Assembly: GCF_004912165.1 (NCBI RefSeq)
Contig: NZ_STGV01000002.1
Coordinates: 62,001-126,000 of the forward strand
DNA from: Peteryoungia ipomoeae
Lineage (GTDB): Bacteria > Pseudomonadota > Alphaproteobacteria > Rhizobiales > Rhizobiaceae
Length of the DNA: 64,000 bases
Direction: 5' to 3'
Position numbers and translations under genes: made by a program
In this document: positions 17,935 to 27,002 of the stretch, in pieces
Layout: each line of letters begins with the position of its first letter
Numbering within the stretch: the stretch's first letter is position 1
The notes under the pieces: model-generated
Told to the model about the DNA's origin: nothing
Seen by the model: the letters and a program-made list of their open reading frames with translations, nothing else
Database searches by the model: none

Positions 17935-19125
17935 TTAACGGAAGAGCGACAGGATGACTTCCGAAGAAGAGTTGGCGATCGAGAGCGACTGGATAGCCAG
18001 CTGCTGCTGGGTCTGCAGGGCCTTGAGGCGGGTCGACTCTTCGTTCATGTCGGCATCAACGAGGCGGCCAACACCCGAGTCAATGGAGTCCGTCAGCTTG
18101 GCGACGAACTCTTCCTGCATCTCGATGCGCATGCCCATCGAACCAAGATCGGCAGCAGCGCTGGTCATATCTGTCAGGGCTTCGTCAACGCCCGAGATCA
18201 GGGCGTCGAGCTGTGCCGGCGTCAGACCCGTGATGTTGATGTTCGCGATGGAGGAAGGCGCAGCAACTGCAGCCGGCGGCGCGTTTGCCGTGTCTACGCC
18301 GTAGTAGACGCCAGCTTCGTCGTGGACAGCTTCCTGGCCAGTACCGGTAACGTCAACGGCCTGGACCCAGTTGTTGTCATCAACCTTGACGTAGAAGACA
18401 CCGCCTGCATCAGCCAGCTGTGTCGTGGTGGCGCCAACAGTGTTGGTGGTGAACGTTGCGTTGAGTGCGATCAGCTCATCAACCGTGAAGGCTTCGACGG
18501 TCACTTCTTCCGATACACCATCGGTGTTGACCGACAGAGTGACGCTCTTTGCCGAGACGTCGTAGGTCTTGTCGAGAATACCCAGATCGCCACCCGAGGT
18601 GTCGAACAAAACGTTGTTGGTGTTCAGCGGGTAATCGACCTTCTTAACCGAGACGCTGCCGTCGTCGGCACGGACGAAGGAGGCGACAACCGATTTGGTG
18701 ACGGCACCCGAAGCATCAGCCTGCAGCCAGTTTTCGCCGGAGAACGATGCGGCAGAAGCGATCGAGGTGAGCTGATCCTTCAGCTGGTCGATTTCTTCCT
18801 GGATCTTGGTCTTGTCAACGCCGTCTTCGGTGGCGGCAACGAGCTTCGCCTTGATTTCCTTCACCACTTCGATGGCGGAGTCCATACCGGCATAGGCAGT
18901 GTCAACCTTGGCAGCGCCGAGGCCGAGCGCGTCCTGGACAGACGACAGTGCCATGTTGTCCGAACGCATGGTGGTGGCGATCGACCAGTAAGCAGCGTTG
19001 TCGGAAGCGGAGCCGACGCGCATGCCGGAGGAAACGCGCGCCTGGGTCTCTTCCATACCCGAAGAAATCGAACGCAGAGTGGAGAGGGCAGCCATAGCTG
19101 CGACGTTGGTCAGAATGCTAGTCAT
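17935..19125 (-). CDS. flaB: Flagellin (FlaB-like)
   Basis: Filament subunit of 396 residues, beginning MTSILTNVAAMAALSTLRSI. The D0/D1 ends are typical. Its centre, from about residue 118 to 275, is almost identical to FlaA, whereas residues 1-35 and 285-396 differ more. This reverses the usual flagellin pattern of conserved ends and variable centre. It is the second gene of the tandem array; the letter is given by order as in S. meliloti. Confidence 0.92.
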   Translation of the reverse strand: MTSILTNVAAMAALSTLRSISSGMEETQARVSSGMRVGSASDNAAYWSIATTMRSDNMALSSVQDALGLGAAKVDTAYAGMDSAIEVVKEIKAKLVAATEDGVDKTKIQEEIDQLKDQLTSIASAASFSGENWLQADASGAVTKSVVASFVRADDGSVSVKKVDYPLNTNNVLFDTSGGDLGILDKTYDVSAKSVTLSVNTDGVSEEVTVEAFTVDELIALNATFTTNTVGATTTQLADAGGVFYVKVDDNNWVQAVDVTGTGQEAVHDEAGVYYGVDTANAPPAAVAAPSSIANINITGLTPAQLDALISGVDEALTDMTSAAADLGSMGMRIEMQEEFVAKLTDSIDSGVGRLVDADMNEESTRLKALQTQQQLAIQSLSIANSSSEVILSLFR

Positions 19126-19132
19126 AGAAATT

Positions 19133-19162
19133 TGCCCCTTGATGGCAGGAATAGAAGGGACA
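19133..19162 (-). promoter_or_regulatory. flaB leader: TGTCCCTT able to pair with the ribosome-binding site
   Basis: On the mRNA strand TGTCCCTT (19162-19155) precedes AAGGGGCA (19140-19133), giving an eight-position stem with one G-U pair around a 14-base loop. It covers the Shine-Dalgarno region seven bases before the ATG. Confidence 0.5.
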
Positions 19163-19364
19163 TTCCGGCATCTACCGGGAAACGGCGGTCAGCATCATGC
19201 TTGTTAACCAATTAATAATCATGGTTAACTCGTCGTCTTCATGACTAAGCTTTAACCTTGACTTGGTTAACGAAGATATAAGCCCGAAATAAACTTTGAA
19301 ATATTTCTACGGCACTTCAAAAATCAAACTTCGCGCGCTTAATACGTAAGATTTAAAAAAAAAT

Positions 19365-19394
19365 GAAGCCGCAGCTGAAATCAGCTGCGGCTTC
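19365..19394 (-). terminator. Intrinsic terminator after flaA
   Basis: GAAGCCGCAGCTGA (19365-19378) and TCAGCTGCGGCTTC (19381-19394) make a 14-bp perfect stem. On the minus strand it is followed by ATTTTTTTTT. It stands 21 bases after the flaA stop. Confidence 0.9.
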
Positions 19395-19415
19395 GTATTT
19401 TCTAAGATCCGTCGA

Positions 19416-20606
19416 TTAACGGAAGAGCGACAGGACGTTCTGCGAGTCGGAGTTTGCGATCGAGAGCGCCTGGATCGCCAGCTGCTGCTGGGTCTGCAGG
19501 GCCTTGAGGCGGGTCGACTCTTCGTTCATGTCGGCATCAACCAGACGGCCGACGCCCTTCTCGATCGACTGCGACAGCTTCTTGACGAATTCGCCCTGCA
19601 TGTCGATACGTGCAGAGACAGAACCCAGAGAAGCAGCAGCGCTGGTCATCTCGGTCAGAGCTTCGTCAACGCCCGAGATCATGGCGTTTAGCTGCGTTGC
19701 GTTCATACCGGTGATGTCGACATCAGCGATCGAAGACGGAGCAGCAACGGCAGCCGGCGGCGCGTTTGCCGTGTCTACGCCGTAGTAGACGCCAGCTTCG
19801 TCGTGGACAGCTTCCTGGCCAGTACCGGTAACGTCAACGGCCTGAACCCAGTTGGTATCGTCAACCTTGACGTAGAAGACACCGCCGACGTCAGCAAGCT
19901 GAGTGGTCGTGGAGCCAACAGTGTTTGTGGTAAAGGTTGCGTTCTGTGCGATCAGCTCGTCAACCGTGAAGGCTTCGACGGTCACTTCTTCCGATACACC
20001 ATCGGTGTTGACCGACAGAGTGACGCTCTTTGCCGAAACGTCGTAGGTCTTGTCGAGAATACCCAGATCGCCACCCGAGGTGTCGAACAGAACATTGTTG
20101 GTGTTCAGTGCGTAGTCGACCTTCTTGACCGAAACGCTGCCGTCGTCGGCACGGACGAAGGAGGCAACAACCGACTTGGTGACGGCACCCGAAGCATCAG
20201 CCTGCAGCCAGTTTTCGCCGGAGAACGATGCGGCAGAAGCGATCGAGGTGAGCTGATCCTTCAGCTGGTTCAGTTCCTGCTGGATCTTGGTCTTGTCAAC
20301 GCCGTCTTCGGTGGCGGCAACGAGCTTCGCCTTGATTTCCTTGACGACTTCGATCGCCGAGTTCATGCCGGAGTAAGCCGTGTCAACCTTGGCAGCGCCG
20401 AGGCCGAGCGCGTCCTGGACAGACGACAGTGCCATATTGTCCGAACGCATAGTGGTGGCGATCGACCAGTAAGCAGCGTTGTCGGAAGCAGAGCCGACGC
20501 GCATGCCCGACGAAATGCGGGACTGGGTGGATTCCAGGTTCGAGGAGATCGAGCGCAGAGTGGTCAGCGCAGCCATTGCGCTGTTGTTGGTCAGAATGCT
20601 GGCCAT
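19416..20606 (-). CDS. flaA: Flagellin (FlaA-like, probable major subunit)
   Basis: Filament subunit of 396 residues, beginning MASILTNNSAMAALTTLRSI, with typical D0/D1 ends and the LVDADMNEESTRLKALQTQQ motif near the C terminus. It is the first of four tandem flagellins and has the strongest terminator, consistent with the principal flagellin FlaA of S. meliloti, though expression cannot be seen here. The central domain is near-identical to FlaB. It follows fliP with a 239-base gap that holds its promoter. Confidence 0.93.
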   Translation of the reverse strand: MASILTNNSAMAALTTLRSISSNLESTQSRISSGMRVGSASDNAAYWSIATTMRSDNMALSSVQDALGLGAAKVDTAYSGMNSAIEVVKEIKAKLVAATEDGVDKTKIQQELNQLKDQLTSIASAASFSGENWLQADASGAVTKSVVASFVRADDGSVSVKKVDYALNTNNVLFDTSGGDLGILDKTYDVSAKSVTLSVNTDGVSEEVTVEAFTVDELIAQNATFTTNTVGSTTTQLADVGGVFYVKVDDTNWVQAVDVTGTGQEAVHDEAGVYYGVDTANAPPAAVAAPSSIADVDITGMNATQLNAMISGVDEALTEMTSAAASLGSVSARIDMQGEFVKKLSQSIEKGVGRLVDADMNEESTRLKALQTQQQLAIQALSIANSDSQNVLSLFR

Positions 20607-20613
20607 AGGTGTT

Positions 20614-20645
20614 TGTCCCTTTGAACGAAATACTTGGTGGGGACA
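20614..20645 (-). promoter_or_regulatory. flaA leader: TGTCCC able to pair with the ribosome-binding site
   Basis: On the mRNA strand TGTCCC (20645-20640) precedes GGGACA (20619-20614) by 20 bases, and GGGACA lies seven bases before the ATG. The six-bp stem would mask the Shine-Dalgarno sequence. Confidence 0.5.
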
Positions 20646-20845
20646 TACCGGACTAGGAAATACCGGTTATCGACGGTTCGGCGTCATGCCATTTGGTCTA
20701 TCTTTTTTTGAGAACCAGACCCGTCGTGCGAGATCGAAACTCGCAGCCAATCCTTGCCAAGCTCTTAACTTGGCAGGTACCGGACGGGATTCAAAAACCC
20801 ATGGTAAACAAGGGGATAATGGTTAATGTTGTTTAAGTCTAATTC

Positions 20846-21583
20846 TTAAACAAACGACCTGACAAGGCTGCCGACCAGCAGATTCCAGCCGTCGATCAGG
20901 ACGAAAAACAGGATCTTGAAGGGAAGCGAAATCGAGGTTGGCGGGAGCATCATCATACCCATGGCCATAGTGATCGTGGCGACGACCATGTCGATGACGA
21001 GGAAGGGCAGGATGATCAGGAAGCCGATTTCGAAACCGCGGCGGATCTCAGACAGCATGAAGGCTGGAACGAGAACGCGGTAGTCGATCTTGCCGTCGAC
21101 GACGGTGGTCTGGCCGCGCTCATTGGCGAGGTCTACGAAGAGTCTCAGATCCTTGTCGCGCGTATTGGCGGTCATAAAGGTGCGGAAGGGTTCGGCAATG
21201 CGTGCCACCGCTTCGGCCTCCTGGATTTCGCTGTTCAGCAAAGGTTGCACGCCGTTCTGCCAGGACTGGTCCATGGTCGGCGCCATGACATAGAAGGTCA
21301 TGAACAGGGCCATGCTGGTGAGGATCATGTTGGACGGCGTGGTCGCAAGCCCCATACCGGAGCGCAGGATGGCAAAGGCGATCAGGAAACGCGGGAAGCT
21401 CGTCACCATGATCAGGATGCCCGGCGCCACCGAAAGCACCGTCAGCAGTCCAAATGTCCTGATGATCCAGGCCGCCACCGATCCATCGACCGGGGTGTTG
21501 AAAATGTCGGTCGGGAACTGCTGTGCCAAAGCCAGTTCCGGCGCCATCATCATGACGGCGACGAGGGTGAGGATGCGAATCAT
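20846..21583 (-). CDS. fliP: Flagellar export gate protein FliP
   Basis: FliP forms the core ring of the export gate. The 245-residue product has a cleavable N-terminal signal (IRILTLVAVMMMAPELALAQ) and four hydrophobic segments. It shows the family motifs RFLIAFAILRSGMGLATTPSN and FEIGFLIILPFLVIDMVVA, and ends with LPFKILFFVLIDGWNLLVGSL. The start overlaps the fliL stop by four bases. It closes the flgF-to-fliP run. Confidence 0.97.
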   Translation of the reverse strand: MIRILTLVAVMMMAPELALAQQFPTDIFNTPVDGSVAAWIIRTFGLLTVLSVAPGILIMVTSFPRFLIAFAILRSGMGLATTPSNMILTSMALFMTFYVMAPTMDQSWQNGVQPLLNSEIQEAEAVARIAEPFRTFMTANTRDKDLRLFVDLANERGQTTVVDGKIDYRVLVPAFMLSEIRRGFEIGFLIILPFLVIDMVVATITMAMGMMMLPPTSISLPFKILFFVLIDGWNLLVGSLVRSFV

Positions 21584-22107
21584 TCGATCACAAACGTTCT
21601 GAACATCACTTTCGATACGCGCCCTTCGGAACGAAGGTCAACACGCTCTTCTATGTCATCCTTGAGATATTGAAAGCCGCGCGGTCCTTCGATCTGCTGA
21701 AGGGAAACCGTGCGCAGATAGGCCATGATATCCTGGTGCACATCCTCGGCCACCTTCACGTCGGGTGGCCCGTTGAACAGGATCGCCACTTCGAGGCGGA
21801 CCCAGTTCTCGGAGGGATATGCAAGGTTGGTTGTGATCGGCTCCAGCGCGACCACGCCATTGGCCTCGGTCGAAATGGTCGGGAGGCCCTCCTCGGCCTT
21901 CTTGCCGTCCTTGCCCTCGGCACCGGCTGCGGCCTCTTCTGCAGCCTTTGCAACGTCAGCCGCCTGTTGCACGCGTGGCGACAGCATGCCGCCGATCACC
22001 CAGCCGCCACCGCCGCCGACAAGGGTCAAGACAACCAGCGGAATGACCAGCCCCATGAGACCGGACTTCTTCTTGCCGCCATCTTCCTGATTTTCATCCA
22101 AGCTCAT
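21580..22107 (-). CDS. fliL: Flagellar basal-body-associated protein FliL
   Basis: FliL is a single-pass membrane protein that surrounds the stator and supports motor output. The 175-residue product has one membrane helix (about residues 18-40, LVIPLVVLTLVGGGGGWVIGG), an Ala/Glu/Lys-rich linker and the C-terminal FliL domain with LRTVSLQQIEGPRGFQYLKD and VSKVMFRTFVIE. It lies between flgH and fliP. Confidence 0.93.
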   Translation of the reverse strand: MSLDENQEDGGKKKSGLMGLVIPLVVLTLVGGGGGWVIGGMLSPRVQQAADVAKAAEEAAAGAEGKDGKKAEEGLPTISTEANGVVALEPITTNLAYPSENWVRLEVAILFNGPPDVKVAEDVHQDIMAYLRTVSLQQIEGPRGFQYLKDDIEERVDLRSEGRVSKVMFRTFVIE

Positions 22108-22130
22108 ACTGCCCTGCCCTTCGCCTGCGA

Positions 22131-22850
22131 TCAGAACGGAGAGTAGATGTCGACGACCTGCTGGCCGATCGGCGGCTGCTGAACTTCCATCAGGCGACCA
22201 CGGCCACCATAGGAGATGCGCGCCTCGGCAATGCGATCATACGAAATCTCGTTTTCGGCATCGACATCCTGCGGACGAACGATACCGGCGACGTTGAGAA
22301 TGCGAAGCTCGTGGTTGACACGCACTTCCTGCGATCCGCTGATCAGGAGGTTGCCGTTTTCCAGAACGCCCGTGACCACGGCTGCGACCAGCAGGTTCAG
22401 CCGCTCGGAGCGTTCGGTCGAGCCCTTGCCGGACGAACTGGTCGATGAATCGGTGGACATGTCGCCCGCCGTCCCCGTGTCGGTGGAAAAACCGAGGAAG
22501 TTCGTCACATTCGCACCCCAGCCAAGGCTGGTCGAATTCGTGCGGCTGCGGTCGGTGTCGTTGTTGAACGAAGCGCGGTCGTTGATCTCGATATTGACCG
22601 TCAGGATGTCGCCGACATTCAGCGCGCGCGCATCCTTGAACAGGGCAGAGCGGTTATCGCTCCAGAGCGAATAACCGCTGGCGGTCGGCGCGACCTGCTT
22701 GGGATACATGGCCATCTGCGGTGTCTGGCTGTAGCGCAGACCCGAACCGATCGGGCTCATGGACGGCGCATTGCCGATTTCCTTGACGGTCTGGCTCTGA
22801 CATCCGGCCAGCAAGAGGGCGGCGACAAGAGCCGGGATACGCTTCGTCAT
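22131..22850 (-). CDS. flgH: Flagellar L-ring protein FlgH
   Basis: FlgH is an outer-membrane lipoprotein that forms the L-ring. The 239-residue product has a lipoprotein signal (PALVAALLLAGC, Cys17 as lipidation site) followed by the family core: SLWSDNRSALFKDARALNVGDILTVNIEIND and, near the end, DVDAENEISYDRIAEARISY. Length is typical. The start overlaps the motE stop. Confidence 0.96.
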   Translation of the reverse strand: MTKRIPALVAALLLAGCQSQTVKEIGNAPSMSPIGSGLRYSQTPQMAMYPKQVAPTASGYSLWSDNRSALFKDARALNVGDILTVNIEINDRASFNNDTDRSRTNSTSLGWGANVTNFLGFSTDTGTAGDMSTDSSTSSSGKGSTERSERLNLLVAAVVTGVLENGNLLISGSQEVRVNHELRILNVAGIVRPQDVDAENEISYDRIAEARISYGGRGRLMEVQQPPIGQQVVDIYSPF

Positions 22851-23383
22851 GATGGGTCCTTCGATGTATTTCGGTCGGATGCACTCGACATGATCGAGGC
22901 GACCTTGGCCGCAACCTCGGGATTCATCTCGGTCAGGATGAGGCTCGATTGGCGCGGCGGAAGTTTCATGATGATGGCGGCTGCCAGAATGACATCCGTC
23001 TGCTCCAGTTGCGGAGCGGCGGCATCCGGGGCCATCTTCTTGTAGATCTCGAGAAGCTGGCCTTCCGCCTGCTTCATGAATTCGTTGCGGCGGGTGAGCC
23101 AGTCTTCGTACTCCTCGCGACGCTTCTCAAGCACCGCTATACGCCCGTCGATATCGGCCTGCAGCTTGTCGAGCTCCTGCTTCTGCAACAGGTAGCGCTG
23201 GTCACGCGCGGCATCGGCGATACCGGTGCAGAACTGGCGAATTTCGGCCTCTGTAGCGCTATCGAGCGCAGACTGCTGGCCGACGGCGGTTCCTGCGAAA
23301 GCAGGCAAGGTGGCAATCAGAGCAACGATGCCAAGGTTGCGAAGCGCCGTGGTCGACTGGAAGATGCCTGAACGCTTGATCAT
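22847..23383 (-). CDS. motE: Motility protein MotE (MotC chaperone)
   Basis: MotE is a rhizobial periplasmic protein described in S. meliloti as a specific folding helper for MotC. The 178-residue product has an export signal (residues about 1-36) and a long coiled coil (about 65-125, with RYLLQKQELDKLQADIDGRI). The C-terminal MgtE-N-like helical part reads AAAIIMKLPPRQSSLILTEM. It sits between flgI and flgH with four-base overlaps on both sides. Confidence 0.9.
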   Translation of the reverse strand: MIKRSGIFQSTTALRNLGIVALIATLPAFAGTAVGQQSALDSATEAEIRQFCTGIADAARDQRYLLQKQELDKLQADIDGRIAVLEKRREEYEDWLTRRNEFMKQAEGQLLEIYKKMAPDAAAPQLEQTDVILAAAIIMKLPPRQSSLILTEMNPEVAAKVASIMSSASDRNTSKDPS

Positions 23384-24501
23384 TGCAGCACGAGCTCCGC
23401 TTGCAGGGCACCGGCCGACTTGATGCCCTGGAGGATGGCGATGATGCCGTCCGGCTTGACGCCGATGGAATTCAAGCCGCTGACCAGGGTGCGCAGATCC
23501 GGACCGTCGACGATGGCGATCTGGTCACCTTCTTTCTGCACATAGATATCGGTCTGCGGCTGGATGGCCGTTTCGCCTCTCGAGAAGGGTTCAGGCTGGA
23601 TCACCTGAGGCGTTTCCGTAACCTGTACCGTGAGCGTGCCATAGCTGATGGCAACGCGCGAGACGCGCACATCTGCGCCGATGACAACTGTCCCCGTGCG
23701 TTCATTGACGACGACGCGGGCCGGGGAATCTGTTGTGACCACCAGGTTCTCGATATCGGCCATGAGCCGTGCCAGATCAGCCGTGCGCGGTTTGGCAACC
23801 ACGATTTCCTGGCTGTCCCGCGCTTCGGCGATCGGGCCGCCATAGGTGGCCGCGGCATAGGCGTTGATCGTATCGGCAATACGCAGCGAGGTGGTGAAGT
23901 CTGGATTGCGCAATTGCAGTACCAGGTTGACGGCATCCTTGAAGCGGGAAGGAAGTTCGCGCTCGACGATTGCGCCATTCGGCACGCGCCCCGCCGTCGT
24001 GATGCCTTCCTGCACGCTTGCCGCATCGCCCTGGGCATTGAAGCCGGAGACTACAACCGAGCCCTGGGCCACGGCGTAGATCTGGCCGTCTGCGCCCGTG
24101 AGCGACGTCATGACAAGTGTGCCACCCCGCAAGGAGGTGGAATCGCCAAGCGAGCTGACGGTCACGTCGATGCGGCTGCCGGGGCTTGAGAATGGCGGCA
24201 GGTTGGCCGTGACCATGACGGCGGCAACGTTCTTGGCATTGGATTGCCCGCCCTGCGTCGAGATGCCGAGGTTCTGCAACATTGCCCGCATCGACTGGTC
24301 CGTGAATGGCGAGGATCTCAGACTGTCGCCAGTGCCCTGCAGGCCCACCACCAGACCGTAGCCGATCAACTGGTTGTCACGGCCAGACTGCAGGGAGGCG
24401 ATGTCCTTGATCCGAGAGTTCGCAGCGAAGGCCGGCTGAAGGGGTGCAAGTGCAAGAGCAAGGCCACAGACGGCGATACGGAGAGCGCTGAAGATCTTCA
24501 T
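23380..24501 (-). CDS. flgI: Flagellar P-ring protein FlgI
   Basis: FlgI forms the periplasmic P-ring around the rod. The 373-residue product has a signal peptide ending PAFA near residue 27, followed at once by the family opening RIKDIASLQSGRDNQLIGYG and LVVGLQGTGDSL. It ends GLNSIGVKPDGIIAILQGIK and ALQAELVLQ, typical of FlgI. Its start overlaps the flgA stop, as expected because FlgA chaperones FlgI. Confidence 0.97.
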   Translation of the reverse strand: MKIFSALRIAVCGLALALAPLQPAFAANSRIKDIASLQSGRDNQLIGYGLVVGLQGTGDSLRSSPFTDQSMRAMLQNLGISTQGGQSNAKNVAAVMVTANLPPFSSPGSRIDVTVSSLGDSTSLRGGTLVMTSLTGADGQIYAVAQGSVVVSGFNAQGDAASVQEGITTAGRVPNGAIVERELPSRFKDAVNLVLQLRNPDFTTSLRIADTINAYAAATYGGPIAEARDSQEIVVAKPRTADLARLMADIENLVVTTDSPARVVVNERTGTVVIGADVRVSRVAISYGTLTVQVTETPQVIQPEPFSRGETAIQPQTDIYVQKEGDQIAIVDGPDLRTLVSGLNSIGVKPDGIIAILQGIKSAGALQAELVLQ

Positions 24502-24974
24502 TTCGCCATTACCTGTACAGTACCGTCGGCCATAACCGTGCCGGAAACGATGGAACCGGAATCCGTGTTGCGGACCTTGATCAGGTCGCCGACCATGGCG
24601 TCCGTCAAAGGCGTGCCAGCGGCGCTGATGACCATGTTGCCGATGGCGAAGGTAAGCCGAACATTTGCACCTCGCTTGATGGCATAGGCTTCGCGCAAGC
24701 CGTTGACCGGGATCGTGCGGCCGGGAAGCAGCGTGCGTTTGGCCACGCGACCAACCACCTCTTCGGCGATGCGCGCATAGCCGCCGGCAATATTCGGATT
24801 GGTGACCGTCACGACATCGATCTGGTTCGCCGCAATGGTTTCGCCCGGATAGATCACCTGTTTGGGCACCACAGCGGTCTCCGTCGACTGGGCAGCGAAG
24901 ACACAGCTTGCCCAGGCGGCAACGGCGATGATCGCCAGACGCGAGCTGGAACGCGATGACGGGCGAAACCTCAT
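24498..24974 (-). CDS. flgA: P-ring assembly chaperone FlgA
   Basis: FlgA is the periplasmic chaperone for P-ring formation. The 158-residue product has an N-terminal signal (LAIIAVAAWASCVFAAQS) and the SAF-like domain with VIYPGETIAANQIDVV, KRTLLPGRTIPVNGLREAYA and a Val/Met-rich C-terminal beta part. It is shorter than enteric FlgA because the N-terminal domain is reduced, as in other rhizobia. It lies between flgG and flgI. Confidence 0.93.
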   Translation of the reverse strand: MRFRPSSRSSSRLAIIAVAAWASCVFAAQSTETAVVPKQVIYPGETIAANQIDVVTVTNPNIAGGYARIAEEVVGRVAKRTLLPGRTIPVNGLREAYAIKRGANVRLTFAIGNMVISAAGTPLTDAMVGDLIKVRNTDSGSIVSGTVMADGTVQVMAK

Positions 24975-24992
24975 GTTTGCCTCCTGTCGGAC

Positions 24993-25781
24993 TTACTTCA
25001 GGTTCTTGCTGACGATCTGAGCCATCTCGTCGGCGGTGGTGATGACCTTGGAGTTCATCTCATAGGCGCGCTGCGCGGAAATCATGTCGGTGATTTCCTT
25101 CACGGCGTCGACGTTGGATGCTTCCAGATAGGACTGCTTGATGTAGCCAAAGCCCGGATCTTCAGGGGCGGCGATGGTGGCCGTGCCCGAGGCAGCGGTT
25201 TCGGCAAACAGGTTGTCGCCCAGAGGCTTGAGGCCGGCTTCATTGACGAAGTTCGCAATGGTCAGCTGGCCAAGCTCGGTAAATTCATTGTCGTTGCCGA
25301 TCCGCGCCGAGACCTGGCCCGTGCGGCTGACGACAACTTCGGTCGCATCCTGCGGGATCGTGATGTTTGGCGTTACCAGATAACCGTCGATGGTGACCAG
25401 CTGCCCCTCGGCGTTCATGTTGAACGCGCCCGAACGGCTGTAGAAGGTCTGGCCATCGGGGGTCTCGATCTGGAACCAGCCACGACCGATCAGCGAAAGA
25501 TCGAGTTCGTTGCCGGTCTGCACGAGCTGACCCTGCGTATGAATGTTGCGCACGGCAGCGGTTTGAACGCCAAGACCGATATTGGCACCTTCCGGTACGA
25601 TTGCCTGGTTGGCCCGGTTTGGCACGCCCTGGGCCCGTTCAGTCTGATAGAGAAGATCGGTAAATTCCGCACGCGCCCGCTTGTAGCCGGTGGTGTTGAT
25701 GTTGGCGATGTTGTTCGCGATGACCTCAAGATTGGTCTGCTGGGCATCCATACCCGTCGCGGCGATGGCAAGCGCTCTCAT
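24993..25781 (-). CDS. flgG: Flagellar distal rod protein FlgG
   Basis: FlgG forms the distal rod. The 262-residue product has the start [20 protein letters not shown] and [20 protein letters not shown] and the C-terminal block [20 protein letters not shown], with [16 protein letters not shown]. These are diagnostic and the length equals the family norm. It lies between fliE and flgA. Confidence 0.97.
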   Translation of the reverse strand: MRALAIAATGMDAQQTNLEVIANNIANINTTGYKRARAEFTDLLYQTERAQGVPNRANQAIVPEGANIGLGVQTAAVRNIHTQGQLVQTGNELDLSLIGRGWFQIETPDGQTFYSRSGAFNMNAEGQLVTIDGYLVTPNITIPQDATEVVVSRTGQVSARIGNDNEFTELGQLTIANFVNEAGLKPLGDNLFAETAASGTATIAAPEDPGFGYIKQSYLEASNVDAVKEITDMISAQRAYEMNSKVITTADEMAQIVSKNLK

Positions 25782-25796
25782 TGTCCGATACCCCTA

Positions 25797-26135
25797 CTAG
25801 ATCTGCATTTTCGTGATTTCGAGATAGGCATTGACGATCTTGTCGCGGAACGCGATCGCCGTCTGGAGCGACTGTTCTGCCTGCATGACCGCATCGACCA
25901 CCTCGCGGGTGTTGGCCTTGCCCGTCAGCCCGTCGAAGGAGACTTCCTCGCCGCGCTTCAGGTTGTTGGCTGCCTGCATGGCGACATTTCCGAGCGCGGA
26001 CATGAAGGTCTCGCCGTTCAGGGCGGTTGCGCCGGTCCCCTCCAGCGTTGCTGCGGGTGCCTCGAAAAGGCTCGAAAACGATTCGGTTGCCTTTGTGCCG
26101 CTTACGGCGCTGGCTTTGGAGATGCTCTCAATCAT
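25797..26135 (-). CDS. fliE: Flagellar MS-ring/rod junction protein FliE
   Basis: FliE connects the MS-ring to the proximal rod. The 112-residue product shows the C-terminal FliE pattern: [20 protein letters not shown], then [20 protein letters not shown] and LEITKMQI. The start overlaps the flgC stop (ATGA, 26132-26135), the usual flgB-flgC-fliE order. Confidence 0.95.
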   Translation of the reverse strand: MIESISKASAVSGTKATESFSSLFEAPAATLEGTGATALNGETFMSALGNVAMQAANNLKRGEEVSFDGLTGKANTREVVDAVMQAEQSLQTAIAFRDKIVNAYLEITKMQI

Positions 26136-26554
26136 TGCGAGGCCTTCAGCAGGGAAATTGTCTGGGAAACCATGTCGCGGGTCTGCTTGATCATCTGCAG
26201 GTTCGCTTCATAGCTGCGGTTTGCTTCACGCATGTCGCCCATCTCGATCAGGACATTGACATTGGGCATCTTGACGATGCCGCGCTCATCGGCGGCCGGA
26301 TTGCCGGGATCGTACTCCTCGACGAACTCGGATCTGTCGAAGCCGAGCTTCTCGACCTTGACCCTTTCGGCACCGCTCAGACGATCCAGCTCGCTCCCGA
26401 AGGTGATCGTCTTGCGACGGTAGGGATCGGCCCCCGGCGTGTCGCCGGTCGTACGGGCATTGGCAATGTTTTCCGAAACGATGCGCATGCGTGTCGATTG
26501 CGCTTCGAGGCCGCTTCCGGCGATTTTCGAGGCTGCACTTAAAGGATCAGTCAT
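26132..26554 (-). CDS. flgC: Flagellar proximal rod protein FlgC
   Basis: FlgC is a proximal rod subunit. The 140-residue product has the N-terminal rod motif ([20 protein letters not shown]) and a C-terminal segment with [20 protein letters not shown] and [18 protein letters not shown]. It overlaps flgB by one base as TGATG and fliE by four. Confidence 0.96.
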   Translation of the reverse strand: MTDPLSAASKIAGSGLEAQSTRMRIVSENIANARTTGDTPGADPYRRKTITFGSELDRLSGAERVKVEKLGFDRSEFVEEYDPGNPAADERGIVKMPNVNVLIEMGDMREANRSYEANLQMIKQTRDMVSQTISLLKASQ

Positions 26555-26949
26555 CAGCGTTTCACCGTCATCAGCATCATGCGATGGAAAGAGGACATCA
26601 GCGAGGTATTCAACTCGTGCTGACGTTTGATTTCACCTGTCTTGGTAAGCTCTTCGGCAATGGCGACGGAGTTGCCAGATTCCTGAACACCGATCTCGTC
26701 GTTCAGTTCGGATTCTTCGATGCCGATGCTGCGATCGCTCAGATCATTGGCTGCCATATGGCCCGGATGCGTCACCGCCATGGGTCTCACCATGGACGTC
26801 TTGTCGAGGACCGCGCTGAAAGGCGTTACATCCTTGGCCAGAAACTTTGGCGTGTTGGCGTTTGCGATGTTGGTCGCAACGACCTGCTGGCGGGCCGAGA
26901 GCCATTCGGCCTGTCGCGACGCCAGCTCGAACAACTGGATGGGGTTCAT
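26554..26949 (-). CDS. flgB: Flagellar proximal rod protein FlgB
   Basis: FlgB is a proximal rod subunit. The 131-residue product begins [20 protein letters not shown] and contains [20 protein letters not shown], the standard FlgB signature. The C-terminal helix [20 protein letters not shown] fits the family. It heads the flgB-to-fliP run and has a CGCAAG-N9-CTAG element 43 bases upstream. Confidence 0.96.
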   Translation of the reverse strand: MNPIQLFELASRQAEWLSARQQVVATNIANANTPKFLAKDVTPFSAVLDKTSMVRPMAVTHPGHMAANDLSDRSIGIEESELNDEIGVQESGNSVAIAEELTKTGEIKRQHELNTSLMSSFHRMMLMTVKR

Positions 26950-26979
26950 GGCGATACTCCGTCAAATACAATTCGGAGC

Positions 26980-27002
26980 CTAGGCCTGCAATCTTGCGTG
27001 GG
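26980..27002 (-). promoter_or_regulatory. CGCAAG-N9-CTAG element upstream of flgB
   Basis: On the minus strand: CCCACGCAAG, nine bases, CTAG, with CGCAAG at 26993-26998 and CTAG at 26980-26983. The box is 43 bases from the flgB ATG and forms one arm of the inverted repeat at 26993-27017. Confidence 0.55.

Noticed and set aside
24690-24720. CGCAAG occurrence inside flgA
   Set aside because: It lies within coding sequence with no downstream CTAG and no start nearby; taken as chance.
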